From Liolophura sinensis (Eukaryota; Mollusca; Polyplacophora; Chitonida; Chitonidae), in the NCBI RefSeq assembly GCF_032854445.1, contig NC_088301.1, forward strand, positions 33,963,187-34,027,186: a stretch of DNA of 64,000 bases, written 5' to 3'. Below are positions 21,601-33,900 of this stretch, one piece after another. Both the position numbers and the translations under genes were made by a program. Under the pieces are notes generated by a model. It worked only from the letters and a program-made list of their open reading frames with translations. It was not told the DNA's origin and did no database searches. Numbering within the stretch: the stretch's first letter is position 1; every line of letters starts with the position of its first letter.

Positions 21601-24600
21601 TACCCCCAATTTCTGGTATATGTGTGAGAGCCCCCATGGGGAACTCCGGAGAATCTGAATCTGTAATAGGCCCTATACAAGTATATTGTTGGGGGTAGGG
21701 GGTAGGAGGAGGACACCAGATTATGCAAGTACACCACTACCTTTTGACATATCAATGATGAATATTCTTTAAGGCAGCTGTCTCAAGTGAACGTGTGTGA
21801 CCATAATATGACTCTTCCCCATCAAGGCCCTAAAATGGAATAATGGCAGGAATCTTGAAAATTCCCTCTATGATAATGAGACTGATCCTACTTTTTTGGT
21901 GACCTAATAATCTTAGCCATGCGACAAATGCCTGTACACTTTGGCCAATACTTAATACACTTACAACTGTTAGTAACCAAATTACAACAAGACATACAAC
22001 ATAATACAGATTAGACTTTGTCAAAAGGATATCATCTTCTATAGATGCAGCAATTTCTCCTGGTTCACCAGAACCCGACGGTGGATCTGAAATGAAAAAT
22101 CAGAAACTTAATATTGGTATTCTTTTTTGACTTTTTTTTTTTACAACCAAGTTCTTCATCAAAATGTACAGTAGTTAATTATGAATGTAGAAAACATATT
22201 CCCATTTTATAAGGTTTAAACTATATATGAATGGTACATGCATCATGTAATGTATGTAATATCTTTGCAACCAATTTGCAAAATAAAATGACTGACAACA
22301 AATTCATTTAAAATGCTATGAATCACCAACTTTCACTAATTGAAATCTTCACTACCTTCTGGTTTGTTTTACTTTTGGGGTCTAAACAAAGACTCAAAAT
22401 CCTTCCAACTAAAAGTCTACCACCAGAGAGTGGGAGAGCTCAACTACTCCTATAAATTTCCGCACAAGGAACTGGGAAAGTGAACAGAGCCCAGTTTCAC
22501 AAAGCGGCGTACAACATTATTTATTATAATTTGTTGCACAATATTTTGCACGTCATTATTACTGTCAAATTGTTTGTCGGACATCTTTGTGAAACTAGGC
22601 CCTGGTTCACTTTTACAGTTAAATATAGGCCTAGACCATGCCAAATCCACTGCAGATGATCTGAAGTTTCTCTCATATTTTTTACTTATGATCCATACTT
22701 TGTAATTTCCTGACCTTGCAGTGCCCAAGACATTTACTCGCCATGCAGATTATGCAGAACAGTCTCACACCTTCTGATATCACTACTCTTTGTGAACTGC
22801 TCCCCTTTGTGCTGTATGGTAGGTAAGAGACAACCTTCAACCCAGCAGGCCATTTCAGAGCTGTTTTCCTTTCTTCACTATTTGGAACCACATTGTCAAC
22901 ATAACTTCTGACACTTAAAAAATCTAAGGTCAGGGCCGAAGAATTCAAGTGTACTTTATGGGAAACTAGTGATTTTCCTAGAGGGTACCATGTTGTCTGA
23001 TATTTTGATTTCATGTGTGTGTTAGGCACGTGTCTCTCTAGTAACGATTTCTCTAGTTTCAATTATCTGAGTAGTCTCCTTTTCTCCCTTGACAGAAAAA
23101 AAATGTTTAGGATTGCAACATAAAGATTTATGTAAACAGTAATTAAGCATAAAGACGCCCAGACTTACCTGGGCTAAATCAGTATAATCTTGTTTTACTT
23201 TGTGGGTGTTATAGATCATTTTATGAGGTCTAAATGATGTGCTTATCTATAGTCTGACACTAACTAGTAGGTTGAGAAATATTTGGATAAGCCATGATCA
23301 CAGCTGCTCTATCTCTAGTCAGAGACGCAGCCATTCCTGAATTGACAAGGAAAAGATTGCAGAGCAAATAAGCATTCTGCATCCCTTTAGGTGTTCCATT
23401 TCATGTCGTAATATCCCCCCCATCTCAGTGTTACACACAAATTTGTAATAGTAACCTGATCAAATATCAGTTTTCAAGAGAAAGCATCCAGGCTATGTAG
23501 TACTGCCATCTAGGTTCGAATGGGTAATGCCAATTTGGGATGTACGTCCATGAGCAAAATTTTGTAGTTTTTCTAATTTTTGTAAATCTCTTGAATTACT
23601 TTTGCAATGCAATTTTGAATTTTTTGGAACCGAGTTATTTATAGTACCACAGTTTTGCACTATCTGGACAGGTAAACTACAAATTATGGAGTCGAGGACT
23701 TTGTTGGCGACGATTCAAATCACCTAGCTAAAGGATGACTGTCTTGAAATCACAGGCTACAGTAGGTTTACATGTATACATGCAGCTTGGGAGATTTACT
23801 TTGCACGAAATGCTACTTTGTTGGATTACCAAGACAAAATTATGTATGGCAAAGTAAAAGGCAGTTGTTATGATGAGGAATTATCCATTTAGAGTTACAG
23901 TGTTTATTTGAGTTGTAATCCTCACTACTTCTGGGAAGGGCATGGTGTCTGACCAGAGGTCGAACAGCCATGATATGGAATATGCAAATATTTCTCAACC
24001 TACTGGTCAGTGTACTATTTATCTAGCCTATCTAGTGCGAAGGAGGTGCAAGTTAGCCAAACATTTTGCTTTGCAAATTAGTTCAGTTCAAGTACACACA
24101 CTTGCCATAGTTGAATGTATATAGTTATGTATTAGCGCAATTTCTGACTGGCACAAATGGGCCCATAAGAGAAGGGAAAATACATTCAGCTTACCCTAAA
24201 CAAGTCTACAACTATGGATTGCAAAGTGTGCAGCACAAATATTCTCAGGCACAGAAACTTTGGAAAAATAATTATTCATCATTTTTTACCCTAATCTGGT
24301 ACATACTGGCTCAAATTAAACAATATCTGGCATTATGAGTCAAGAACGTTCAGTCGAGCTGAAAATACATACATTATAAATGACTGGATTTTACCTTACA
24401 GACATTGAAGGCTTTCCAAAAAGGCAGTTCATTTCGAGCTAGGTAACTGTTCATATGCCACTGTTCTTGAGTACAGAAATAAGAAAACCACAGGGAGATC
24501 ATCTCTTTGGTTAATAGTCCTTCAGTCATACCCCAAGTAAAGCCAGGCCCATATGAGTTTTATTTACCTTCTATTTTGAGAGCATTTGTCAGCAGTTCTC

Positions 24601-27600
24601 TGCATTTCAACCTCACTTGGTCAGCTGTGTCAGAGGCAGTAACTGGGAAGCTGGTCTGTCGCACAGGTGCTGGGGGTTTAGAGGGGGAAGGCTTTTCATC
24701 CTTAACCCCATCTTGACTGTCACTAACACTTTCCTTCAGGCTATCTCCATTACTCTTCATAGATGACTGAGAGCTAGACTGTGAGCCACCATCTTTTAAT
24801 AACACATAATGATAAAGCATTTAATTCACCATTTCAATCCACATGTAGCTCTTGAATTACAAAGAATATAATAATTGCATCAGAAACAACACAGATGTAA
24901 CAGAACTTGATTATTCACAAAAATGAGAGACAACTAATATGACAAAGTAACTATCATAACAAAATTTAAAAAAATGAGAGAGAAAACTCTGACATCAAAT
25001 AACTGAAAATACAAAGTCACAGCCTCTACTCCCTACATGTAAGATACGGTCAAAACAGAATACAATTTTTTCTCGGTGATTTTTTTGTTAATGAACTACC
25101 TGGTCCCAAAGCTTGAAAGCATGCAAAATCTGCATCTCTCTTGAAGTGCCCAAACTGTGAAGCTACAAATGATGTATTATCGAATATCAGTTCATGAAAT
25201 CCTCCATGTCACTGGTTTCATTTTGCATACAAGTTAGACAATGCCAACTGATATGTTAAAGGAGACATGGATAACTTTGAGAGTAACTGCAGGCACATCC
25301 AAAAACATATTTTGTGTTTCAGTTTCATGATAAAGGTATTTGGGTACAAAGTTACACACATCACAAACACACGTCATAGAGAGAGTTGTTAAGATGATAA
25401 AAACCAACTGAAACTTAAATATTCAGATGTTTTTAGAGTCAACATCATCGGAAAGTTTTCTTTTCTTTTAGTTAAGTAAGGAAATAAATGCTCAAATAAA
25501 TGCAAATGTAGTTTATTACAGTGAACATACAGTGAAGTCTGCCACTACATATTCATAGAAAAAAGAATATATGACAGTTATGACAGAAAAATATGTAAAA
25601 AATTCTACAGTTTTGAAAGCCAAGAAGATAAAGTTCAGCACTGAGGATATGACACTGATGGACAATTCACTTACAGTAGCCATGTTGTAGAAGCCCTTAT
25701 GAACTTGGCCAATCACTAGTGCTGAAAGCATCACGTGATAATTGGCTGTTACATCAAAAAACCTATTAGCTCTCGATTGTCAGCGTGGTTTCTTACAGTG
25801 GATAAAGGCAATAAACTGGATTTTGCTGTTAGTTTAAGTCTTTTACTGATAAATTTTGGACCACATATTTATGGACAGGGAACTGAGAAAGGCTGCCCGT
25901 GTCAGAATGCCTACATGTTGAGCTGGCAAGAAAACAGCCTTGGGAGAGTAACTGCTTGAAGAAAAATATTGTGATATTGAATTATTTTTCTTTAGCAAAG
26001 TCAGAATTATTACGAAAATGTCTTCTCGAAATCTGCATGAAAGAGTCTTTTATAAATCAGAAAGTCCTGCTATTGTCTGTAGATCCCCTGATGTCGGTAC
26101 AGCCAGCTAGGTCTAATGCAGGTCAAAGACGAGGACAAACAGGACTGCTAAAACAAGATGCCTGTGCCCACGAAGATCTGTTTTGTGTTTTTCTGTTTGT
26201 ATTTTCTCATTGACATACTGATTCATACCGACTGTCTGGGAGTGCCCCTACATTTTGTGACATCACTCTAGATAGCTATCACATGGCATCACCACTACAT
26301 ACTGATGATCATTTGTCATTTATTTAGGTGTAGAATTTTCTAAATATTTTTAAAACATTTCTGGAATTCTTCTTTATTAATTAATTCATCCTTAGTGGGT
26401 GACTTTATGTTCACTTTAAAATAACCTTTAAAAATGTCGGTCCAGATTTCAATTTTATTTACCTACCTGTTGATAAAAGTTTTTTCCAGGATTTGATGAG
26501 AGATTTTGCCAAAGTTATAACATCATCGTTACTACTGGCTTTCCTGAAATTATTCACAGTCATTCCAATTCTGGTTTTCTGCAAATGACAAAAAGAAATA
26601 TAAAATAATAGAATTTTTCTACATATTTTACATAAATGTATACAAAAATTAATTTGACAGACTGATGCCCTTGTATTAAAACATAATATATTTATACTGA
26701 CTGGTCACACTGTCTTTTACATGGTATTGCCATGCAGGAACCTTCATATTAGAGACACACAAATTAGATTTATACCACTTGAGGATAAATTGGTAGAGCA
26801 AGTACACGCAGTTAATCCCCAACATCTGCTTCAAGTCATTACCGAGTCAAAATAATACAGACCATTTAAAACAAACATTCTGAAAGTACTGCAAGAGCAA
26901 TATTTATTTATTTATTTATTTGATTGGTGTTTTACGCCGTACTCAAGAATATTTCACTTATACGACGGTGGCCAGCATCATGGTGGGTGGAATACATGTC
27001 CACTATTAGTCTGAGCCATAAGATTAACACCTATGTGAAATGGAAGAAATATCTCGCCACTCAAACCTGATCTGACACTTGTCAACTTATGGTGTCAACT
27101 GTATCAATCTTTAGTGAGAAAAAGCCTAGGGGAAATCCACACAATGCACACCATAGTTACTGGAGATCAAATAGTGCAAGCTGTTAACCACTTCCTGTTA
27201 AGCTTTTTCTTTTATTTATTTATTTGAATGGTGTTTTATGCTGTACTCAAACATATTTCACCTTTAAAAATGCAGCAAAAAATTTCACATGGTGTGAAAA
27301 TGTAGCATACATTCCACCAGATATAGCAATTACATGAATTAAAAATCTGAATAGTTTTAATAACTGTCAATATGACAGGGACATTTATATACAGGGACGA
27401 CTACGACGTCACAAGGTCAACGGTGGCTCGATTGTAGATGTATAGGGATAGTGTGCAAATGGTAAGGTTTAAGCCAAGTGCTTATCTGTTGAGCAGAGTT
27501 TTGTAAGTAATTTCGACATTATGCCATGTCCCAGTGTGGCTTGTTACTGCAGCAACACAACATAGGATACCGTAAAGTTATATAAATGGCCTGAAAAAGC

Positions 27601-30466
27601 AAGAGATTGAGAAAATATGGACCGGGTCTCATAAATAACACCCTTCGATTAAAGAGGACTCAAACATGTGAGAAATTTGCTAATTCAACTAGAAACAAGA
27701 AAATAACAAAGGACAAAATGAAGCTAAACGAAAAAGAAAAGGATGTACACATTTTCACTCTCAGACAGCTTGTCATTTACTTGTTTATTTGCGTGTTTGA
27801 AACAGCAGGCTGTAAGGAGCTGCTAGCCTTTGCTCTACATCAGCCAGGAGGCTACAGGGTGGCCCTCGAGCTCAGTTCACACCTCAACTATCATACCTAC
27901 AGGCCATTTTGACTGGGCCCAAAACATTTCTGTGAGTTACCATTCACTGCTTATATTCAATATGATTCAAGCCTTATTTATTTACTGGTGACACTTTTTA
28001 AAACACAAAAGATTAGATCAACTGCCACTTTCACTATCGTTGAGCGACAGACTGTTCTCGTTCATTTGTCTCAGACAAAGCATACGGGAATATGTTTGGG
28101 ACATCTACAGTATTTGTGCAAACGTCATCCATCGTATCCCTCAGTCACTGTGTTTTGGACACTTTTCAAGGACACTATGCAAATAATGTTTTTTTTCAAA
28201 ATATATTTACTGTAAAATAATTTTACCTATATGATTTTTAGAGTTCTAATTAAGAGGTGTACACATGATGGTAATTACAGATTAAGTCATATCATGGCTT
28301 TTGGAAAAGCACATAATGAGTAATGTATGGGTTGTCAATGTTTTGCAGGGCTTTTTCAATGCATAATCTCAGCAGGTCTTCATGTTATATGACATCAGTG
28401 CGCCAGGGCTCCATGGCCGAAAATATAGGTAGAGGGTCCAACTTTAATGCTTTGTTTTTTACAAGGAACTAGTTAAGATAATATTTTTTTTAAAATCACA
28501 ACACAGCAGTAATATTGGGTCTAGGGAACATGTAGTGTGCAAATAAAGTTGTTGGGGATGTCCTTTAACAATTACAGAAATTTTAACCACTGCAGAATAT
28601 AAAACATGTAACATTTATCATTTGCTGTCCCTAATATACAGGAGCAAAACAGAAAAAGCACCTTGTGAAAACATATAGTAAAACAATTTAACATTTGCAT
28701 TCCCTCACCTCCCCACCAAACAAAGCTGAAACTATTTTTTTGAAATGTTCACGCAGTGTTTTCCATCATCAAACACAAATAAGTACATTGTGATGAGTTG
28801 TCATAGAAAGGATATACATGTATACCTGTAACACTTCCAGGGTCATTGGAAGATCTCTGAGAGTTTTTAACAAGTCAGGAGCACTGCCATGATCCTGAAA
28901 TGGAAAGAGTAAAGCAACAAATAAAATAACATGACTTACATCATTACATTAACACACTCTTGTTTATACAAGAAAGTTCAATACAGTACATCACCAACAA
29001 CTTAACAGAATTTTTTATAACCAGTTAATTTCTCTTCTATATGAACTGTGGTACTGAGAAGAATGATTCGCTGGTGAAAAACACATGAAAGCATATTTTC
29101 TGAAAATAAACAAAAACATGAAATGCATCTTTTAAAGTTTAAAGTTCCACTTTTTACCTTTTCTCTGAGCAAATTCATTCATTCAGAAAATTTAACACTT
29201 GATGTTTATTACCTCTGAAAAAGGAACAAAAAAATTTTTTGTGGCATTTATTTGTCTGCAACTTTAGAAAAAAGTTATGCACAGATTTTGATGAATCTTT
29301 GTGCACTACTTGCCTTTGACACCAGCATCAATCCATTAAATAAAGGAACTTGCACCTAGCTAACTGCAATCATTAGTGCTAATCAATATACTGCCAAAAA
29401 TCTCAGAAACAGCCTTTTTAACTGTTGTGGATGCGCCTTTTCCAATCAGAGTTGCATATGTGCAACTGAGTTCACTTGGATGAAATGTTCTGAGCCTTAC
29501 CTGCCTCAATATTCCTACTTTGACCCATAAGCCGGCCATTTATAGACAGAAACATTTTTTGTTGTTGTAATACCTGAATTTATGATCAGAGACCACCTCA
29601 AATTTAACATTAACTTTGTCATGAAATAAACTTACTCAGCTTAACCTGCATTCGATACTAATCTCCCAATACATAACCAGTAGGCCTAGTACTACTAACT
29701 GAAAGGAGTCAACCAGGTGTGCTGGTTCAATTAAGTTGAACATTGAAGTCTATTTTCCACAATTTCTGACATTTAACTGCCTCAAAATTTAATCATTGAA
29801 TTCTAAACTGTGGTAGGTCCATTTCACAAGGCACATTGTGGAGCGAAGTTGGTCATTAAATCCACTCCAAATGGCAGCACGCCCCTATTCCTGGTGTACA
29901 TTAGAGAGAATAGGACCTTTATTATCACTCAAGTAAGTGTAAATCCCTTTCCAAGTCGAAATGTTGTTGAAATCCACAGAAATATTTCCTTCCCGTTCGT
30001 CAAAATAACTTTTTGTTGTAAACAATGCGCTTTTGAAGAGAGAAAAGTCAACACTTTGTCCGATTTTCTGCATATAACTTGTCTGAAATGGATTAAAACG
30101 TGTTTAAGTGATTGAAAGCATCATTTCTCTTGAATCCTCAACAGAAATTGGTGTTTGCTACCGTTTTAGAGTGGATTTACGGGCACGCTTCATTCCGCAA
30201 AGTGACATGTGGAATGGACCTACCGCTTTTTTGAATTTGACAATTAAACGTTCACGCAGATAAATGTCCAAAATTGTTGAATATAAACCTCAACGTTTAA
30301 TTTAACTGAACTACCAGGTGTGCCAGCATTATGCGCATAACTATGAGTACTACAAATGACAACTAGAAATCCTAACAAAGAAAGATAATATACTTACCGC
30401 AGTGTTGTTAACAATCATCTTCTCTAATTTTTTCCCAATCTTGACCACTTCGTCCTCACAACCCAT
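15679..30466 (-). CDS. TCEA1: Transcription elongation factor S-II (TFIIS), nine coding exons
   Basis: TFIIS rescues backtracked RNA polymerase II by stimulating transcript cleavage in the nucleus. Coding exons: 30398-30466, 28826-28894, 26467-26578, 24568-24792, 22033-22086, 20669-20823, 17114-17260, 16719-16790, 15679-15687. All phases agree and give 303 aa; from memory human TCEA1 is 301. Residues 1-83 form the N-terminal TFIIS/LW domain ([32 protein letters not shown]). Residues 84-140 are a Ser/Pro-rich linker, about 145-250 the Pol II-binding central domain ([20 protein letters not shown]), and 263-303 the zinc ribbon. Zinc ligands are C265/C268 and C293/C296. The catalytic acidic pair is D284-E285 in [10 protein letters not shown]. 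The end is W-K-F-C. The last exon holds only F-C-stop. Intron 5 is AT-AC. The paralogue (TCEA1, 2 or 3) cannot be decided, so the symbol marks the family. Confidence 0.95.
15688..16718 (-). other. TFIIS intron 8, no recognised features
   Basis: GT-AG intron between the zinc-ribbon exon and the 9-nt coding end. I see no repeat or RNA gene in it. Confidence 0.7.
17261..20668 (-). other. TFIIS intron 6 with old repeat fragments
   Basis: Contains SINE family 1 tails (17650-17700; 17826-17960) and two related AT-rich segments with CAATCATTCGCAATC at 18474-18490 and 20515-20530. Otherwise nothing was recognised in 3.4 kb. Confidence 0.6.
17826..17960 (-). mobile_element. SINE family 1 remnant with internal tandem duplication
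   Basis: The stretch TTGATTAGCATTTTAC(A/G)CC, ATACTCAAGAATATTTCAT occurs twice back to back (about 17836 and 17876), followed by one eroded body. The 40-bp duplication must have arisen inside the SINE. Confidence 0.65.
20824..22032 (-). other. TFIIS intron 5: AT-AC, U12-type (minor spliceosome)
   Basis: The intron starts ATATCCTTTT, a full match to the known U12 5' splice site, and ends ...TTTTAC. A TCCTTAAC branch-point motif (20832-20839) lies about 10 nt before the 3' end. Splicing here puts G|CT across the junction and gives [13 protein letters not shown], aligning with the family's conserved central-domain start. No GT-AG alternative keeps frame. Confidence 0.9.
22480..22610. mobile_element. 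Short MITE-like inverted-repeat element in TFIIS intron 4
   Basis: The left end GTGAACAGAGCCCAGTTTCA, continuing CAAAG, is matched in inverse by CTTTGTGAAACTAGGCCC and GGTTCAC at the right end. That gives about 25-33 bp of terminal inverted repeat around a 70-bp AT-rich centre. A related element lies at 33839-33980. Confidence 0.65.
26903..26995 (-). mobile_element. SINE family 1 3' fragment in TFIIS intron 2
   Basis: (TATT)n tail followed by GATTGGTGTTTTACGCCG, TACTCAAGAATATTTCACTT, ATACGACGGTGGCCAGCATC and ATGGTGGG, then an abrupt end. Strong match to the other copies. A weaker tail fragment is at 27209-27262. Confidence 0.8.
27590..28570 (+). repeat. Unclassified dispersed repeat, copy 2, in TFIIS intron 2
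   Basis: Collinear homologue of 12655-13750. Just upstream (27521-27600) a frame with stops reads [14 protein letters not shown], then [14 protein letters not shown]. This resembles the start of a THAP-type zinc finger (C-x-C spacing plus V-LY-WP). A THAP/P-element ancestry is possible but weakly supported. Confidence 0.7.
29812..30224. mobile_element. 413-bp non-autonomous element with 60-bp terminal inverted repeats
   Basis: The left 60 bp beginning GGTAGGTCCATTTCAC and the reverse complement of the right 60 bp beginning GGTAGGTCCATTCCAC align without gaps. I count about 46 identities by hand. The arms end in AATCCACTC(C/T)AAA. The interior has no supported coding region. No obvious target-site duplication flanks it. 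It lies in TFIIS intron 1. Confidence 0.7.
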
Positions 30467-30922
30467 TTTGTAGATAAATAAATAGAAAACCTTAGTCGGC
30501 GATTAGAATTTAGCCAATGTAAGTTTAATGACCTACTACAGATATACAGCTTAGCCCAAATAGGGGTATTTTTAACGTAATCAATGAACAAGTTCCTGGA
30601 TTTTTTTAGTCAAACTCGCGGGGATTGTTTGTAAATATGGCGGGACATCCGGTCCGATATTCCGGAACCTCCTACATCATTAACAAAATAAAGCGCATGT
30701 ACGATTTGGATTAGTTGCATTGCAATTTTGCACCACAATTAATAAATATCAACATTTTGGAATAATTTTGAGTTCAGTCGCAAATATTCGTATATTTCAT
30801 CCCCACAAACATATTAATGGGTTATTTATGTTGATCGAAGGGATGTTTGAAGTTAGTTGTGTTCGAAAACATGTTGGGCCCGAATTTGGCGATGTGTAAG
30901 AATCACCATCCAGGAACAAACT
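30467..30922. promoter_or_regulatory. Bidirectional promoter between TFIIS and the ICAP-1-like gene
   Basis: Only 456 bp separate the two divergent start codons. Within it, 30636-30668 holds ATGGCGGGA (YY1/E2F-like), CATCCGG and TTCCGGAA (ETS-like), typical of TATA-less housekeeping promoters. No TATA box is evident on either strand. Transcription starts are not determined. Confidence 0.6.
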
Positions 30923-33900
30923 ATGTTTGGCAATAACATGAATAGAAGAAAAAAACCAAATGCTCAGAATGGAAGTAAAGAGTCTGTGGCCAGCAGTGGC
31001 GAAATGGTGAGAAGTTGCTGCAAGTATCGAGGTCACATAAGTTAATGTAATTTGCTAGCTTAGTACTTCACAGTTCAGTACTCGTAGGATAGAGTTTTCA
31101 TATACAGTACTATCACAGCTCTTTCATAGCCGTGTTCCAAAAGCTTTGAACACCCCTGTACTCTCCATGTTGTCCTCAATATACTAATGCCATCTCCAAA
31201 ATAATATGTTTGTCTCTAATCCTTGTCTATTTCTGCATGTGACCTAGCCCCGTATGACTACGCTTCATTGAGGCTGGTACAGTCATGGATTGCTTCTATT
31301 CACCCGTAAAAGAAGCATAGTAAAATTTCGGAAAACAGTCTGTTACTATCCTCCCCAGCCTGTCCAGTTACTCTTTAACAATGCATAGCACCCCAGGGCA
31401 CCTGACTGTTAAAATCCTTAGCTGTCGATGCCCCCAAAGGTAAATATCCATCCATCCGTCTGTTTTCCAAAATTTTACGATGCTGTCAGCAGAGTTGAAT
31501 GGGAGAAACCCATGACTATGCAAGCCCCAGGGAAGCATAGTCTTCCAGGGCTACATCCAACCCTAGTTGCTGAATGTAACTCTGAAATCGAACATTGCAG
31601 TTCCAAGAGTTACAGAGAGAAAAAGGCTCAGATGTGTGAGGGGTTGTGCATTAAATTTTCCTCAGCATAAATCAGTGTCAGCCTCACGTTCCTATAAATT
31701 AACTAACCTAATCTTATGTTGGCCTGATAAAAAATACTCCATGTCAATAACACCGATCGAAAAAAAAAAAACGGTACATTTTTAGGGTCTACTGTGACTG
31801 CCATCTTGAAAACTCAATAAATGCTATGATATGGACCCATCTGAGTTGTAGAACTGCCTTGGTTTATAAGGCTAAGTTTTCAAATGCTACATTGCTGGTC
31901 TATATGATCAATGAAAAACAGTGGAATTTTTTACTTTGTTTATTACCTTAACACCTACATGTGGAATACAGTACAGTACATATCCATGTAGCTCTCCCGC
32001 TGACACATTGAGGGACAGAAAGCTACTTGTTTACACTTGTGTAGTGCTAAACTATACCTTGGAAGATTGCAAAAATATACATGAAGCTGTGTTGAAAGCA
32101 GGCTTTTTTATTTAATGCAGGCTTTTTATTTATTGGTAAGCCTTTACTTTTGCTCAGTGTAATGTAATGTTCAACCAATGATGGATGTTAAACAGCTAAG
32201 TTTACCTGTTCAATTTCTTTAGTTTATACATTTTGTGTTTGTCTGAGAAAGAATACTGAATGAATGGCTTAATGTCACATTGACAGTATTTCATCCATAT
32301 TGCGGTGATAGAATGATTTTGAAGAACCATTGCATTGTTAAATGATTTTTATGGGATTCATTCCGTACACCTGATGTCTGCGAAATGTACATGTATATGG
32401 AATGTCATAATGAATCCAATACTAACAGAACTTCAATTATTTTAGAGTGGATCAAGTTTGGAGAACATATCTGGTCCCAGAGAAGGAAAGGAAGGCCTGG
32501 GCCTATCTGGTGACATGCCTCCTTCCAAAATGCTGGGAATCACAGTACAGTTCCAGGTGTATTACTTGGGGATGGTTCAAGACATCCACATGCCTGCTTC
32601 TGCCCAACGAGATAATGAGGCACAGCTCATTGACTATGTAGAGGAAGCCCAGGTGAGTTAACTTCATGTACCTAGAAATTTGCTTTCAAGCTTTGGCACA
32701 GCTTACTCAAACTTCATCAGCTCGGAGGTCATTGAGGTGGAAAATATGCATGAACAGGCATTGTCTTTACCAGGTAGCAAGTGCATGTACATGTGTGCCC
32801 CTATTACAAAAAATAACTGTTTTCAGCTTTTTAAATTCTGAACCTTTACAATCATAATCTTACTGTTACCTTTCATGAATCGTCTAATGTACAAGTGTTC
32901 GGTAACTTTTTATTTTAAAAGCCAAATTTCATTATCTATAACAGATGCAAGGAAAGCTTCCAATAACTGCCAAAGATAAAGACACTGTTATACTTAATGT
33001 CTCACGGCATGGAATCAAGGTGCTGGACTCTGCTAGACAGGTATGGTTGACATAAGTAGCAACATGTAATGGCCTTTTCACTTTGATGTTGTGTTAAAAT
33101 GTTGTTGTTTTTCTTAGAGTTACAAGGTATCATGGTGTGTTCATCAATCTACAACTGATAAATATAATAAACCTGACCTTAGTAAGTTGGTTTAAATAAG
33201 AAGTGTAAGAATTACAATGGTGATTGGTTTTATGCCCCATTTCATACCAAGAGTGATGACAGTTAAGATAGATTTTAGGTTTATGTAACCTTTGTCAGAA
33301 GAATCATTGATTATGTCAGTAGGTACAATTTGGTTAATACTGTTCTAGTTTACATTTTTGTATTTACAGGAAGTGATGCAGAGGCACCCTCTTCATACAA
33401 TAGCTCAGGCCCTGTATTACGACGATGGGTTTGGGAAAACAAATGTTGCCATCAAGATTGGACAAGTTGGACGAAGAGCCCCAATTTTCCAGTGCTATGT
33501 CTTTCAATGCCACTCTGAGGTAACATTATCATTAAACCACGAATGATATGCAGTTGTCAAGGAATGAAATGTTAAAAAAGTCTTAATCAATTAAAGCATG
33601 AATTATCAACAGCTTTGTTATCAAGCGATTGAATGTACTGGAGTGGCCATTACTGCAGTCTATTGTTTGTTGAAGACTACTTTGTCTTATTAGTAACTAC
33701 TAAATTGGTTTCCTGCACTCATAGAATAGGCCATCATTATATGAGTGAAAAAAGTCTTAAATATCTTAGGAAAAAACAGTCAAGTATTAAAATAAATCAT
33801 GTATGAATGGCGGTATTAGCTAGATAAGTTTTGAGCAAGCTGAGCCCACTTCCACAAAACTGGGTTTATACATTTTTCAGCATGATTGACATGGCACTAT

